This document shows, in pieces, positions 52,901-61,585 of a stretch of DNA of 64,000 bases; position 1 is the stretch's first letter; each line of letters opens with the position of its first letter. The notes under the pieces were generated by a model. That model was not told the DNA's origin, made no database searches, and saw only the letters and a list, made by a program, of their open reading frames with translations. Origin of the DNA: CAIKMD01 sp035552195 (lineage in GTDB: Bacteria; Pseudomonadota; Alphaproteobacteria; ATCC43930; CGMCC-115725); NCBI GenBank assembly GCA_035552195.1, contig DASZLU010000006.1, forward strand, positions 62,001-126,000. Direction: 5' to 3'. The position numbers and the translations under genes were made by a program.

Positions 52901-54106
52901 TCAGATAATCTTCTGCTCTTTCAGCGCCGCGAGCACCGCGTCGTCGTAGCCGAATTCCTTCAGTACCGCCTGCGTATGCTCACCCAAGAGCGGCGGCATC
53001 TTTTGTTTCGGTTCGCGCGCGCCGTTGATGCGCGGCGCGCGGCGCAGCATGGTCATATCGCCGTAACCGGGGCGCGCCTGCTTCTCGAACAGGCCGAGAT
53101 GCGCGACCTCGGCATCGGCGACCGCTTCGCCGATGGAATTGATCTCGGCGCTGGCGACGTCGTTGTCGGCGAGTCGCTCCAGCCACTCCGCGCGTTTGCG
53201 CTTCATGAAGACCGGGCGCATCGCGTCGATGAGCTTGTCGTAGTTCGCGATGCGGCTGTGGCGCTTCTGGAAGAGCGGCTCGGCGCCGATGCTCGGATCG
53301 TCGACCGCGGCGCAAAGCGCCTGCCAGAGCCGGTCCGGCCCGCCGACATGGATGGCGAGCAGCTTCTCGTCTGCGCAACGCAGCACGAAAGCGTGCGAAT
53401 AAGAGGTGCGCGTCTCCGAGCCCATGTCGATCGCGGATTCGGTCAGCGCGGTGAAGGCGTCGGGCATGAAATGGATCGCCGCCTCGATCATGCTGATCTC
53501 GATCTTCGAGCCTTTGCCGCTGCGCTCGCGCCCGTAAAGCGCGCCGAGCACCGCGTTCGAGGCCTGCATCGCCGTCGCCTGATCGGCGATGGTCGGGCCG
53601 CGCATGCGCGGATCCGTCGGATCGGTGAAAAGATAGAGCATGCCGGATAGCGCCTGCCCCACCGTATCGAATGCAGGACGGTCCTTATAAGGCCCGTCCT
53701 CGGAGAAACCGGAGATTGCGCAATAGATGAGGCGCGGGTTGATCGCCTTGAGCGCTTCGTAGCCGAGGCCCAAGCGCTCGAGCACGCCGGCGCGGAAATT
53801 CTCGATCAGCACATCGGCCTTGGCGACCAAACGCTTTACCACCGCAAGGCCTTCCGGCTTTTGCAGATCGACCGCGACGCTTTCCTTGTTGCGGTTGAAG
53901 GCGAGGTAATTATGCCCGTAGCCTTCGATCCGGGGCTCGGTGACATAAAGACGGAACGGATCGCCCAGGCCCGGCCGCTCGATCTTGATGACGCGCGCCC
54001 CCAGATCCGCCAGGATCTGCGATGCAAAAGGACCGGCGATGAATTGGCCGAGCTCGAGGACGGTGACGCCGGCGAGCGGGTTTTCGGGTGCGGGCGTGCT
54101 ACTCAA
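52901..54106 (-). CDS. CaiB/BaiF family (class III) CoA transferase
   Basis: A 401-residue CoA transferase. LGARVIKIERPGLGDPFR near residue 36 and FNRNKESVAVDLQKPEG near residue 70 are family hallmarks, and the catalytic aspartate is D147 in DRPAFDTVG. It moves CoA between organic acids, for example to activate a carboxylic acid for further breakdown. It follows the Rieske oxygenase gene by 16 nt on the same strand. Activation of a ring-hydroxylated acid is a reasonable role but the substrate is unknown. Confidence 0.9.
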   Translation of the reverse strand: MSSTPAPENPLAGVTVLELGQFIAGPFASQILADLGARVIKIERPGLGDPFRLYVTEPRIEGYGHNYLAFNRNKESVAVDLQKPEGLAVVKRLVAKADVLIENFRAGVLERLGLGYEALKAINPRLIYCAISGFSEDGPYKDRPAFDTVGQALSGMLYLFTDPTDPRMRGPTIADQATAMQASNAVLGALYGRERSGKGSKIEISMIEAAIHFMPDAFTALTESAIDMGSETRTSYSHAFVLRCADEKLLAIHVGGPDRLWQALCAAVDDPSIGAEPLFQKRHSRIANYDKLIDAMRPVFMKRKRAEWLERLADNDVASAEINSIGEAVADAEVAHLGLFEKQARPGYGDMTMLRRAPRINGAREPKQKMPPLLGEHTQAVLKEFGYDDAVLAALKEQKII

Positions 54107-54122
54107 CGGAACGAGACCTCGA

Positions 54123-55409
54123 CTACTCGGAGGCGAATTTCGTCGCCGCGAGATGCTGCTGATAGAAGACTTCTTTGTAATTGTCCTTGTCGGGCGAGAT
54201 CAGCGAGGCGACCACGATCTCGGTCAGCTTCTGCTTCATTGACGCTGCGTCCTGGATCATGAATGGCGGTTCCTTGCCTTCCGCCACCTCTTCCATCGCC
54301 GCGAGCAGGCAGCGGCGCGCGCCGACGATGGCACGGTCGCCATGGCCCAAATGCTCTTGCGAGCGGTCGTAGATCGGCCCCATCGCCTCGGTCGCCCAAT
54401 TGTCGTGCAGCCCGAAGGAATGGCCGAGGCCGGCATACCAGCCGTCCTTCATCTCTTTGCGGTCCTGCAGCCAGCGATTTTCCTTATTGCGCACCGGGAG
54501 CTTGTCGGGATTGCGCGGGTCCCATTGCATCACCGCCTGATGCACTTCGGCCGGGAGGTCGACTTCTTTTTCGCGCTTGAAGATGAGCTGATATTTGAAA
54601 TGGTGCTCGTCGTCGATCGGCACATGCCAGAGCGCCATATAGCCGTCGCCATCGCTGCTGCCGGCGACGACCGCGATATTCGGGCAGACGAAATTCGAGA
54701 TGCGCAGATAGGCCTCGTTGCGCAGGTCGCGCATCGCGTAGATACGGACACCGTAATCGGTCCGCTCGATCTCCATGCGCGGCGTACCGAAGCGGAAGAA
54801 TTCGTAAATCGGGCCGGCATTGCCTTCGCGCATGTTCTTGCGCGCGCCGGGCAAGGCGAGATGGAGATAGGAAAGGTGATAAGGATCGATATCGCCTTCG
54901 AGGCCTTGCAGCCAGTTGCAGCGCTCGCGCGAGCGCACGACGAAGCGATGATTGTCGGGCACCTGCAGGCATTCCCATTCCGGGAACGCCGGCGGCTCGC
55001 CTTCGCCGAGATACGCGAAGACCATGCCGCCGCGCACTTCGACCGGATAGGATTTGTGCTTGATCATGCGGCAGAAATCTTTGCCCGGCGGCTCGGCCGG
55101 CTGCTGCAGGCATTGGCCGCTCACGTCGAAAACCCAGCCGTGGTAGACGCAACGCAGGCCGCCGTCTTCGATGCGGCCGTAAGAGAGATCGGCGCCGCGA
55201 TGCGGGCAATGCAGATCGAGCAACCCGACGCGGTTCTTCTCGTCCTTGAACAGCACGAATTTCTGATGCAGCGCGGCAATCTCGAGCGGCGCGTCGTCCG
55301 GGATGTCGGAGAACATCGCGACGGGCTGCCAATAGCGGCGGAACAGCTTGCCGAGCGGTGTCCCCGGCCCGGCGCGCGTCACAAGCTCGTTTTGCTCTTT
55401 GGTCAGCAT
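54123..55409 (-). CDS. Rieske non-haem iron oxygenase (phthalate dioxygenase-like)
   Basis: A 428-residue oxygenase alpha subunit. The Rieske [2Fe-2S] ligands are C68 and H70 (HCPHRG) and C87 and H90 (CVYHGW). The mononuclear iron motif is NWLQGLEGDIDPYHLSYLH, giving H178 and H183 after D175, the NxxQxxEGxxDxxH arrangement typical of phthalate 4,5-dioxygenase and related one-component oxygenases. Electrons must come from a reductase not present nearby. Situated between a CoA transferase and an RraA-like gene, it probably starts the degradation of an aromatic acid. Confidence 0.9.
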   Translation of the reverse strand: MLTKEQNELVTRAGPGTPLGKLFRRYWQPVAMFSDIPDDAPLEIAALHQKFVLFKDEKNRVGLLDLHCPHRGADLSYGRIEDGGLRCVYHGWVFDVSGQCLQQPAEPPGKDFCRMIKHKSYPVEVRGGMVFAYLGEGEPPAFPEWECLQVPDNHRFVVRSRERCNWLQGLEGDIDPYHLSYLHLALPGARKNMREGNAGPIYEFFRFGTPRMEIERTDYGVRIYAMRDLRNEAYLRISNFVCPNIAVVAGSSDGDGYMALWHVPIDDEHHFKYQLIFKREKEVDLPAEVHQAVMQWDPRNPDKLPVRNKENRWLQDRKEMKDGWYAGLGHSFGLHDNWATEAMGPIYDRSQEHLGHGDRAIVGARRCLLAAMEEVAEGKEPPFMIQDAASMKQKLTEIVVASLISPDKDNYKEVFYQQHLAATKFASE

Positions 55410-55482
55410 TTCCCCGCTCCTCGAAAAAATTTGGCGGCAGCTTACACCGCGCCAAGAGTGGCTTAAAGCGGATCGCCGACAG

Positions 55483-56136
55483 CTAGCCTTTCAACATCTG
55501 CTCGTAATCGGCGCCCATGACTTGGCTCATCGGCTTGCCCTCGCGGGCGGCCTTGGCCATGAGCCCTTCGCGCGCGGCGAGTTTTTCGGCCTCACCCACA
55601 ACTTTCTCGATCTGCGCCGCCGGAATGAAGGTGACGGCGCTGCCGTCCGCCAACACATAGTCGCCGTCGCTGACGGTAACATCGCCGATCGAGACCGGCT
55701 GGCCGGTCGAGACCTCGATGATGCGGCCGCGCGCCGTCCGCGCCGTGACCGACCGGGCGTAGACCGGAAACGCGAGATCGGTCGCTTCGTCGATATCGCG
55801 CGCCGGGCCGTCGACGATCACGCCGGAGACGCCTTTCGTCTTGGCACCGATCGAGAGGATGCCGCCCCAGCCCGCCGCGTCGATGCCGCTCTTCTGCTCA
55901 ATGACGATGACATCGCCGGCGTCGGAGGCTTCGATCGCCGTCGTACAGAGATGGTGCTTAGCTGTGCGGCCGTTGGCGGCTTCGAGCTTCACCGTGCGCA
56001 CGCGCCCGGCGATGCGCTGGCGCACCGAGCGCGGCCCGATGCCGGTAACGGCGCTGGGTAGGCTAAGCCGGTCGAGCGCGTCGGAAACGGCGCATGTATC
56101 GAGGCGGCGGAGACGGTCGACGAGAGACTCATTCAT
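55483..56136 (-). CDS. RraA/HMG-type aldolase family protein
   Basis: A 217-residue member of the RraA-like superfamily, with GVSGVIVDGPARDIDEATDL near residue 100 (the R-D pair that binds the substrate and metal in 4-hydroxy-4-methyl-2-oxoglutarate/4-carboxy-4-hydroxy-2-oxoadipate aldolases) and GWGGILSIGAK before it. As an aldolase it would split a ring-cleavage product to pyruvate and oxaloacetate. True RraA, an RNase E regulator, has the same fold, but the catabolic neighbourhood favours an aldolase. Its ATG lies 4 nt after a small membrane protein gene. Confidence 0.78.
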   Translation of the reverse strand: MNESLVDRLRRLDTCAVSDALDRLSLPSAVTGIGPRSVRQRIAGRVRTVKLEAANGRTAKHHLCTTAIEASDAGDVIVIEQKSGIDAAGWGGILSIGAKTKGVSGVIVDGPARDIDEATDLAFPVYARSVTARTARGRIIEVSTGQPVSIGDVTVSDGDYVLADGSAVTFIPAAQIEKVVGEAEKLAAREGLMAKAAREGKPMSQVMGADYEQMLKG

Positions 56137-56140
56137 GGCT

Positions 56141-56260
56141 TTAGACCGGTGCGGCTGGGCCCGTATCGGGCAGGACGAAATGGGCGACCCACAGCGCGAT
56201 CAGGAAGACCACGATCGCCATGCCGATATAGTCGTAGCGGTCGAGACGGCGCTTCGCCAT
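56141..56260 (-). CDS. Small single-span membrane protein, 39 residues
   Basis: A short frame that reads MAKRRLDRYDYIGMAIVVF, then LIALWVAHFVLPDTGPAAPV. It has a basic head, one hydrophobic span at about residues 13-32 and a short periplasmic tail. An AAGGAGGT Shine-Dalgarno sequence lies six bases before the ATG, stronger than most sites in the window. The stop is 4 nt from the RraA start, and the binding-protein gene stop lies 33 nt upstream. It is likely a real gene, perhaps an accessory subunit or stabiliser of the LivHM-type transporter. No known family was recognised. Confidence 0.75.
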   Translation of the reverse strand: MAKRRLDRYDYIGMAIVVFLIALWVAHFVLPDTGPAAPV

Positions 56261-56293
56261 ATCCTTACCTCCTTGGGCCACCACCTCCGGGGC

Positions 56294-57517
56294 TCACTGA
56301 CTGTCGGACACCACGTTACCGACCAGATCCCAGTTCTTGCCGTTGAAGGCCTGGAACTGCATCTGATGGATAATACGATAATCCGTTGGGGTCGTCGTGA
56401 TCGAAATACCCGGCAGCATCATCGGCGGATGATAGGCGGTGAGGTTCGCCGCGTGCTTCATGATGTTCTCACGCGTGAGATCGTCGCCGCAATCCTTCAG
56501 GATCGCCGCCAGCGTGTCCGCGCTGTCGTAGCCGGCGATGGCAAGGGCCGTATCGCTGACCTCGGTATCGTATTGTTTCATCCAGGCGACGAAATCCTTG
56601 GTCGCCGGATCGTCGGCCCAGCGCGGGTCGTTCGAATCCTTGATGAAGGTCGGGGTCATGACGCCAATCGATTTGTCGAGTCCGGCCGGCGCGAGCGTGC
56701 CCTGAATCTGCGCGACGATCGACGGAATGATGATCTTCGGTTTCCAATCCGTGTCGTAGGCGCGGCGGATCGCCTGCGAGGTCGCTTTCGGCGTCGACAG
56801 CGACAAGAACACCGTCGCGCCCGAGCTCTGCAAGGTGGCGATCTGTGAATCGACCGTCGCGTCGGAAATCTCATACGACACGGCCGAAACGATGTTCGCC
56901 TTGTCGCCGATGCCTTGCTTCGCGCCGGCGAGGTATTCCTTACCGAGATCGTCGTTTTGATAGAGAATGGCGACCTTCGCGCCCGGCCAGCTCTGCGCCA
57001 CCTGCTTACCGATCAGCACCCCTTCGGTCAGGGTCGTGACCGAATTGCCGATCGTCCACGGATGGTTCTTCGCGTCGTAGAAAGCCGAGTTTCCGGTGGC
57101 GATGAAGAGCTGTGGAATCTTCTTGGCGTTGAGATAACCTTGGACCGCGAGTTGGGTCGGGGTGCCGATCGAGCCGGCCATCAGCAGGACGCCGTCCTGC
57201 TCGACCAGTTTGCGCGTCACCTCGACCGCCTTCGCCGGCGAGTAGGTATCCTCCTGCGCGAGATAGGTGATCTTGCGGCCGTTGATCCCACCCTTCGCAT
57301 TGATCATTGCGAAATAGGCGCCGACCGATTTGACCAACCCGCCGGCGACAGAGGCCGGGCCGCTGAACGGGCCCGAACCACCGATCTTGATCTCGGTATC
57401 GCTGGCGCCGGTGTCGTATTTCTTCTGCGCCAGCGCCGGGTTCGCCCCAGCCGCCAGAATAACCGCGGCAAATAGTGCCACCGCGGCGATGCCGGTCATC
57501 CATCCGTTATTACGCAT
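56294..57517 (-). CDS. Branched-chain-type ABC substrate-binding protein (LivK-like)
   Basis: A 407-residue periplasmic binding protein of the Leu/Ile/Val family. A signal peptide (MRNNGWMTGIAAVALFAAVI) ends near NPALAQ. The mature part opens DTEIKIGGSGPFSGPASV and includes QEDTYSPAKAVEVTRKLVEQDGVLLMAGSIGTPT, characteristic of this group that often binds aromatic acids. The ATG at 57517 has a GGGGGA site; the alternative ATG at 57544 overlaps the upstream stop as TAATG. It sits with a MetE-like gene and LivM/LivH but no LivG/F ATPases. Confidence 0.88.
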   Translation of the reverse strand: MRNNGWMTGIAAVALFAAVILAAGANPALAQKKYDTGASDTEIKIGGSGPFSGPASVAGGLVKSVGAYFAMINAKGGINGRKITYLAQEDTYSPAKAVEVTRKLVEQDGVLLMAGSIGTPTQLAVQGYLNAKKIPQLFIATGNSAFYDAKNHPWTIGNSVTTLTEGVLIGKQVAQSWPGAKVAILYQNDDLGKEYLAGAKQGIGDKANIVSAVSYEISDATVDSQIATLQSSGATVFLSLSTPKATSQAIRRAYDTDWKPKIIIPSIVAQIQGTLAPAGLDKSIGVMTPTFIKDSNDPRWADDPATKDFVAWMKQYDTEVSDTALAIAGYDSADTLAAILKDCGDDLTRENIMKHAANLTAYHPPMMLPGISITTTPTDYRIIHQMQFQAFNGKNWDLVGNVVSDSQ

Positions 57518-57543
57518 CGCGATCCCCCGTTTCGCCTTAGCCA

Positions 57544-58704
57544 TTAGCGCCAGAGTTGCTTGCTGGCGATCTGCGCGCCTTCGACCATCGCCTTGAACTT
57601 GCCCCAGCAGATCGAGCTGTCGCCGACACGCGAGCCGACGCCGCAATCCGAGCCGGCCATCAGGTTCTCGCGGCCGACGAGCTTCGCGTAACGGACGAGC
57701 CGCTCGGCGACGAGTTCCGGATGCTCGATGAGATCGGTGCAATGGCCGATGACGCCGGGGATCAGTACGGCGTCCTGCGGGAACTTCACGTTCTCGAAGA
57801 CGCGCCATTCATGCTCATGCGCCGGGTTCGAGGCTTCGATCGAGTAGGAGCTCGCCTTTACCGACAGGATGATGTCGATGATGTGCTGCAAGCCGATATC
57901 GTGCTTGTGCGGCCCGTGCGCGCTGCCCCAACACACATGGAGGCGGATCTTCTCGCGCGGAATGTCGCGCAGCGCGTGATTCAACGCTTCGACGCGGAGC
58001 GCGGCGTATTTGCGGTAATCCGCGACTGACATTTGGGGATACATCTGCCACCCGTCGGGCAGATCGGGATTGTCGAGCTGCAAGAGGAAGCCCGCGTCGG
58101 TGATCGCCTTGTATTCGGTGTGCAGCGCATCGGCGATGGCGAAGAGGAATTCCTCTTGCGACTTATAGTGTTCGTTGTTGAGCCAATGCTCGATCGTGCC
58201 GGGCGTGATCGACGGCAGGAACGCCTCGGGCACCGAAACCTTCTTCACCGCGGCGGCGAAGTTGTCGATATCGGCCTTGAGCGCGGCGGCACCGGTATAG
58301 TCGATCTTGCCCGAGCAAAAGATGCGGCGGTTCGGATGGCTGTCCGAGAAAGTGCCAAGCCCCTTGGCGAAGTAGCTCGGGAACTCGAGCTCGTCGCGGC
58401 CGCTGATGTTGAGGCGCGGCGGACCCTTGCCCGGTTCGATGTCGCGGCTGGTGATGCCGGAGAGACGCTCGCGGATGTAGAAGGTGAAGTTCGCCTTGCT
58501 GATCTCGCCGTCATTGATGCTGTCGATGCCGAGCTCGGCCTGTTGCTGCACGACATCGGCGACGACGTCCTTGACCTTGCCGGCGAGCACATTCTTATCA
58601 ACCGGCGCGCCTGCCGCATTGGCATAGAGCAGCTTGGTCACGTCTTCGGGACGCGGCAGGGTCCCCGCATGCGTCACCATGATTCGCTTTTCGCTCTTAA
58701 TCAT
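57544..58704 (-). CDS. Cobalamin-independent methionine synthase C-domain-like protein
   Basis: A 386-residue protein corresponding to the catalytic C-terminal half of MetE. The zinc ligands are all visible: H256 and C258 in LHVCWGS, E290 in SIEASNPAHEHEW and C353 in GSDCGVGS. The N-terminal half of MetE is missing, as in epoxyalkane:CoM transferases and demethylases of this superfamily. Its start overlaps the LivM stop (ATGA), and the binding protein follows it, so it is embedded within the transporter operon. A thiol-transfer or demethylation of the imported substrate is likely. Confidence 0.85.
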   Translation of the reverse strand: MIKSEKRIMVTHAGTLPRPEDVTKLLYANAAGAPVDKNVLAGKVKDVVADVVQQQAELGIDSINDGEISKANFTFYIRERLSGITSRDIEPGKGPPRLNISGRDELEFPSYFAKGLGTFSDSHPNRRIFCSGKIDYTGAAALKADIDNFAAAVKKVSVPEAFLPSITPGTIEHWLNNEHYKSQEEFLFAIADALHTEYKAITDAGFLLQLDNPDLPDGWQMYPQMSVADYRKYAALRVEALNHALRDIPREKIRLHVCWGSAHGPHKHDIGLQHIIDIILSVKASSYSIEASNPAHEHEWRVFENVKFPQDAVLIPGVIGHCTDLIEHPELVAERLVRYAKLVGRENLMAGSDCGVGSRVGDSSICWGKFKAMVEGAQIASKQLWR

Positions 58705-59717
58705 CGCATTCCTCCCGCATTCCGTTCTTTGCCACGCGACGCGATGCGCGTCGTTATTGCCGAAACCACGCCGTGAATGCCGTCCGGCATCACAAATACA
58801 CAGACGATCAGGCAGGCTCCGTAAAGCGCCCAGGGCACCGCCTTCGAAATCTCGCTGGCATAATCCGGCACCAGCCCGATGAAGATCGCGCCGTAGATCG
58901 CGCCGCTCACCGTGCCCGCGCCGCCGATCACGATACCGACCATCAGGCTGATCGAGAGCATGAAGGTGAAACTGTCCGGCGCGACATACTGCGCGGCGTA
59001 GGCGCCGAGCCCGCCTGCGATACCTGTATACATCGCGCTGACGCCGAATGTCTTGGTTTTAAGCAGCGAATTGTCGATGCCCATTGCAGCTGCCGCGGTT
59101 GGATGATCGCGCACCGCCATCATCGCATCGCCCACCTTGCCCATGACGAGATTGCGTCCGGCGACGAACAAGCCCACCGCAATAAGCAGAGATAGGTAGT
59201 AGAGGAACTGATCCTGATCGATCGGCAGACCGAACGGCACCGCCGGCTTGGCGATCGACATGCCGAGCGTGCCCTTGGTCCACGGCTCGATCAGCTTGTA
59301 TTTGAGCAATTGCGGCATCGCGACGGCGAATGCGAATGTCGCGAGCGCGAGATAGGCACCGCCGAGACGCAAGGCTGGCAAGCCGAAGAGAAAACCGACG
59401 ATAAAACTCGCCGCCGCCGCGCAAGGCAGCGCGACCCAAAACGGCATGCCGAGATTCACGGTCAGGATCGCGACGGTATAAGCGCCGACGGCATAGAAGG
59501 CGCTGTGGCCGATCGAGATCTGTCCGTTATAGCCGGTGAGGATATTGAGTCCGAGCAGCGCAATCGCGTCCGTCACCATGGTCGTGATCTGGAAGACACG
59601 ATATGTGCCGAAGAGCATCGGCGCGAGAACCAGCACGATCAGCAATGCGCCGATCGCAAGCTGGCCAAGACGCGCTTGCCAGGCGTTGTCGCGCGATCCA
59701 GGGAAAGCGACCATCAA
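58701..59717 (-). CDS. livM: Branched-chain-type ABC permease LivM 2
   Basis: A 338-residue permease with about ten spans. LGLNILTGYNGQISIGHSAFYAVGAYT near residue 50 and AVRDHPTAAAAMGI near residue 190 are the LivM signatures. Its stop overlaps the MetE-like start; its start is 7 nt after the LivH stop. Compared with LivM 1 at 23.2 kb it has the same layout but clear divergence, so it is not a recent duplicate. Confidence 0.92.
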   Translation of the reverse strand: MMVAFPGSRDNAWQARLGQLAIGALLIVLVLAPMLFGTYRVFQITTMVTDAIALLGLNILTGYNGQISIGHSAFYAVGAYTVAILTVNLGMPFWVALPCAAAASFIVGFLFGLPALRLGGAYLALATFAFAVAMPQLLKYKLIEPWTKGTLGMSIAKPAVPFGLPIDQDQFLYYLSLLIAVGLFVAGRNLVMGKVGDAMMAVRDHPTAAAAMGIDNSLLKTKTFGVSAMYTGIAGGLGAYAAQYVAPDSFTFMLSISLMVGIVIGGAGTVSGAIYGAIFIGLVPDYASEISKAVPWALYGACLIVCVFVMPDGIHGVVSAITTRIASRGKERNAGGMR

Positions 59718-59724
59718 AGCCCTC

Positions 59725-60597
59725 TTACACCCGCGCGAATTTGCGCTGGCCGAAGAGACCTTCGGGCTTGACGACCAGCGTGCCGACGATCAGCACCAGC
59801 GCGACGCTCATCCGCATCTCGGTGCCGATGACATAGACGCCGAGCAGATTTTCCAGGATGGCGACGAGATAGCCGCCGGCGACCGCGCCCCAGGGGTTGT
59901 CGATCCCGCCGAGCAGCGCGCCGGCGAAGCCATAGACCAGCACGCTCGCCATCATATTCGGTTCGAGGAACACGGTTGGCGCCACCATCATGCCGGCGAT
60001 CGCGCCGATTGCCGCGGCCATGCCCCAACCCAGCGCCGACATGCGATCGACATTGATGCCGACGAGGCGGCTCGACACCGGGTTCTCGGTACTGCCGCGC
60101 ATCGCCAAGCCGGCGCGCGTGAGTTGAAAGAAGCCGAACAGCGCCAGCATCAGCAGGAACGTCACCAGCATCGCGCCGAGATCGTGCGGCGTCTCGTAGG
60201 GATTGCGCAGGAAGGTAAAGCTCTCGAAGGGCGATTCGAAGGGCCGCGTGTCGTAGCCCCAGATCCAGCCGGCGATGCTGTTGCAAATCATGAAGAGGCC
60301 GAGAAACACGGTGACGAGCAGCATCTCGCGCCGTCCCGCCATCGGCCGGATCAGGACGCGCTCGACCGCGACACCGCCGACGAACGACACCGCCAGCGTC
60401 AAGCAGAACGCCGCCCAATAGGGAACGCCGCGATCGATCAAGGACCAGGCGATGAAGGTCGAGAACATCGCCATCTCGCCCTGCGCGAAATTCACGTGGC
60501 CGGTCGAGCGATAGATCATCACCAGCGCGAGAGCGAGGCTCGCATAGATGCCGCCGCTCGAAACCCCGGTCGCGAGTTGATGTAAGAGTTCCTGCAT
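59725..60597 (-). CDS. livH: Branched-chain-type ABC permease LivH 2
   Basis: A 290-residue permease with eight or so spans: SLALALVMIYRSTGHVNFAQGEMAMFSTF at the N-terminus and MRGSTENPVSSRLVGI in the middle. It is the first gene of the leftward operon LivH, LivM, MetE-like, LivK-like, small protein, RraA, with the Rieske and CoA transferase genes following. This order suggests import and processing of one aromatic or methylated acid. Confidence 0.92.
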   Translation of the reverse strand: MQELLHQLATGVSSGGIYASLALALVMIYRSTGHVNFAQGEMAMFSTFIAWSLIDRGVPYWAAFCLTLAVSFVGGVAVERVLIRPMAGRREMLLVTVFLGLFMICNSIAGWIWGYDTRPFESPFESFTFLRNPYETPHDLGAMLVTFLLMLALFGFFQLTRAGLAMRGSTENPVSSRLVGINVDRMSALGWGMAAAIGAIAGMMVAPTVFLEPNMMASVLVYGFAGALLGGIDNPWGAVAGGYLVAILENLLGVYVIGTEMRMSVALVLIVGTLVVKPEGLFGQRKFARV

Positions 60598-60673
60598 GCC
60601 TACAGAAAGCTAAATCCCCGCGCGCGAGGATAGCGGCGAGCCGGAGACGATGAAAGCGGTTTAAGCGCCTGCG

Positions 60674-61585
60674 CTAAGGATTGATCCGTGTACGGATCAA
60701 TGTGGGCAACGGGCCTGCCTGCGCCGCTGCATAAGCGGCTTCGATCTGGCGGCGATCGGAAAATCCCACCAACGCCGTCGCGATGCTTTCGTTCGACAAC
60801 GCATAGCGCAGCGCCAATGCCGGAAGATCGCCGCCCGCTTCTTGCGCGAGCGCTTGCAGCCCGCTCGCCGTATCGTTCAGCAGCGCGCCGCCATCGAGCA
60901 CACGTAAGGCGATCGCGCCCATTCCCGCAGCGCTAGCGCGTGTCCCGAGCTGCGCATAGTCGCGCATGCCCATTGGACAAGGACCGAACGCGCTGGAATT
61001 GGCCAGGCTGTAATGCAGCAAGATCGTCGCGAAGGCGCCGCTGTCGATCAGCCGCGCGACCGAGGTCGGGTCGCCGCCATAGGCGCAGCAGCCGACATTG
61101 GTGACGCGCCCCCTCGCCCGCAGCCGCTCCAACGTCGGCACCACGCCATCTGCCGCGAGCACGTCGTCGACCGTCAGCATCGCGCCGGTACCGATATCGG
61201 CTTTCGCGGCTCGGGTTGTCGCAACACGATTATGCAGCTGGACGAGATCGAGGCATTTGACGCCGAGCCGCGCGATGCTGCCCTCGACGGAGCGTGTCAC
61301 GGCGCCGGGAATATCGGCGAGATCGGGCAACTCCAGCGCGATCTTGGTGGCGATAAACGGCTTAGCGCCGAGCGCACGGAGAGTCGCGCCGAGATGCAGC
61401 TCCGACAGCGTGTCGCCGTAGGCCGGCGCCGTATCGAAATAGTCGATGCCGAGTTCGAGTGCGCATGCCACGGCGTCGCGGCGCGTTTTCTCGTCGCCGC
61501 GCACCATCAGCCCGGCGGTCGGGCCGCAGCCGAAGCCGATCTCGGAAACACTCAGACCGGTGCGGCCGAGCGGACGCCGCTTCAT
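60674..61585 (-). CDS. Aldo/keto reductase
   Basis: A 303-residue NAD(P)-dependent reductase. The catalytic tetrad is present: Asp and Tyr in YFDTAPAYGDTLSE, Lys in PFIATKIAL, His in DLVQLHNRVA. Opening with RPLGRTGLSVSEIGFGCGP, it resembles D-threo-aldose 1-dehydrogenases, which oxidise L-fucose and related sugars. The ATG overlaps the stop of a FucP-like transporter (ATGA), supporting a sugar-oxidation role. Confidence 0.87.
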   Translation of the reverse strand: MKRRPLGRTGLSVSEIGFGCGPTAGLMVRGDEKTRRDAVACALELGIDYFDTAPAYGDTLSELHLGATLRALGAKPFIATKIALELPDLADIPGAVTRSVEGSIARLGVKCLDLVQLHNRVATTRAAKADIGTGAMLTVDDVLAADGVVPTLERLRARGRVTNVGCCAYGGDPTSVARLIDSGAFATILLHYSLANSSAFGPCPMGMRDYAQLGTRASAAGMGAIALRVLDGGALLNDTASGLQALAQEAGGDLPALALRYALSNESIATALVGFSDRRQIEAAYAAAQAGPLPTLIRTRINP

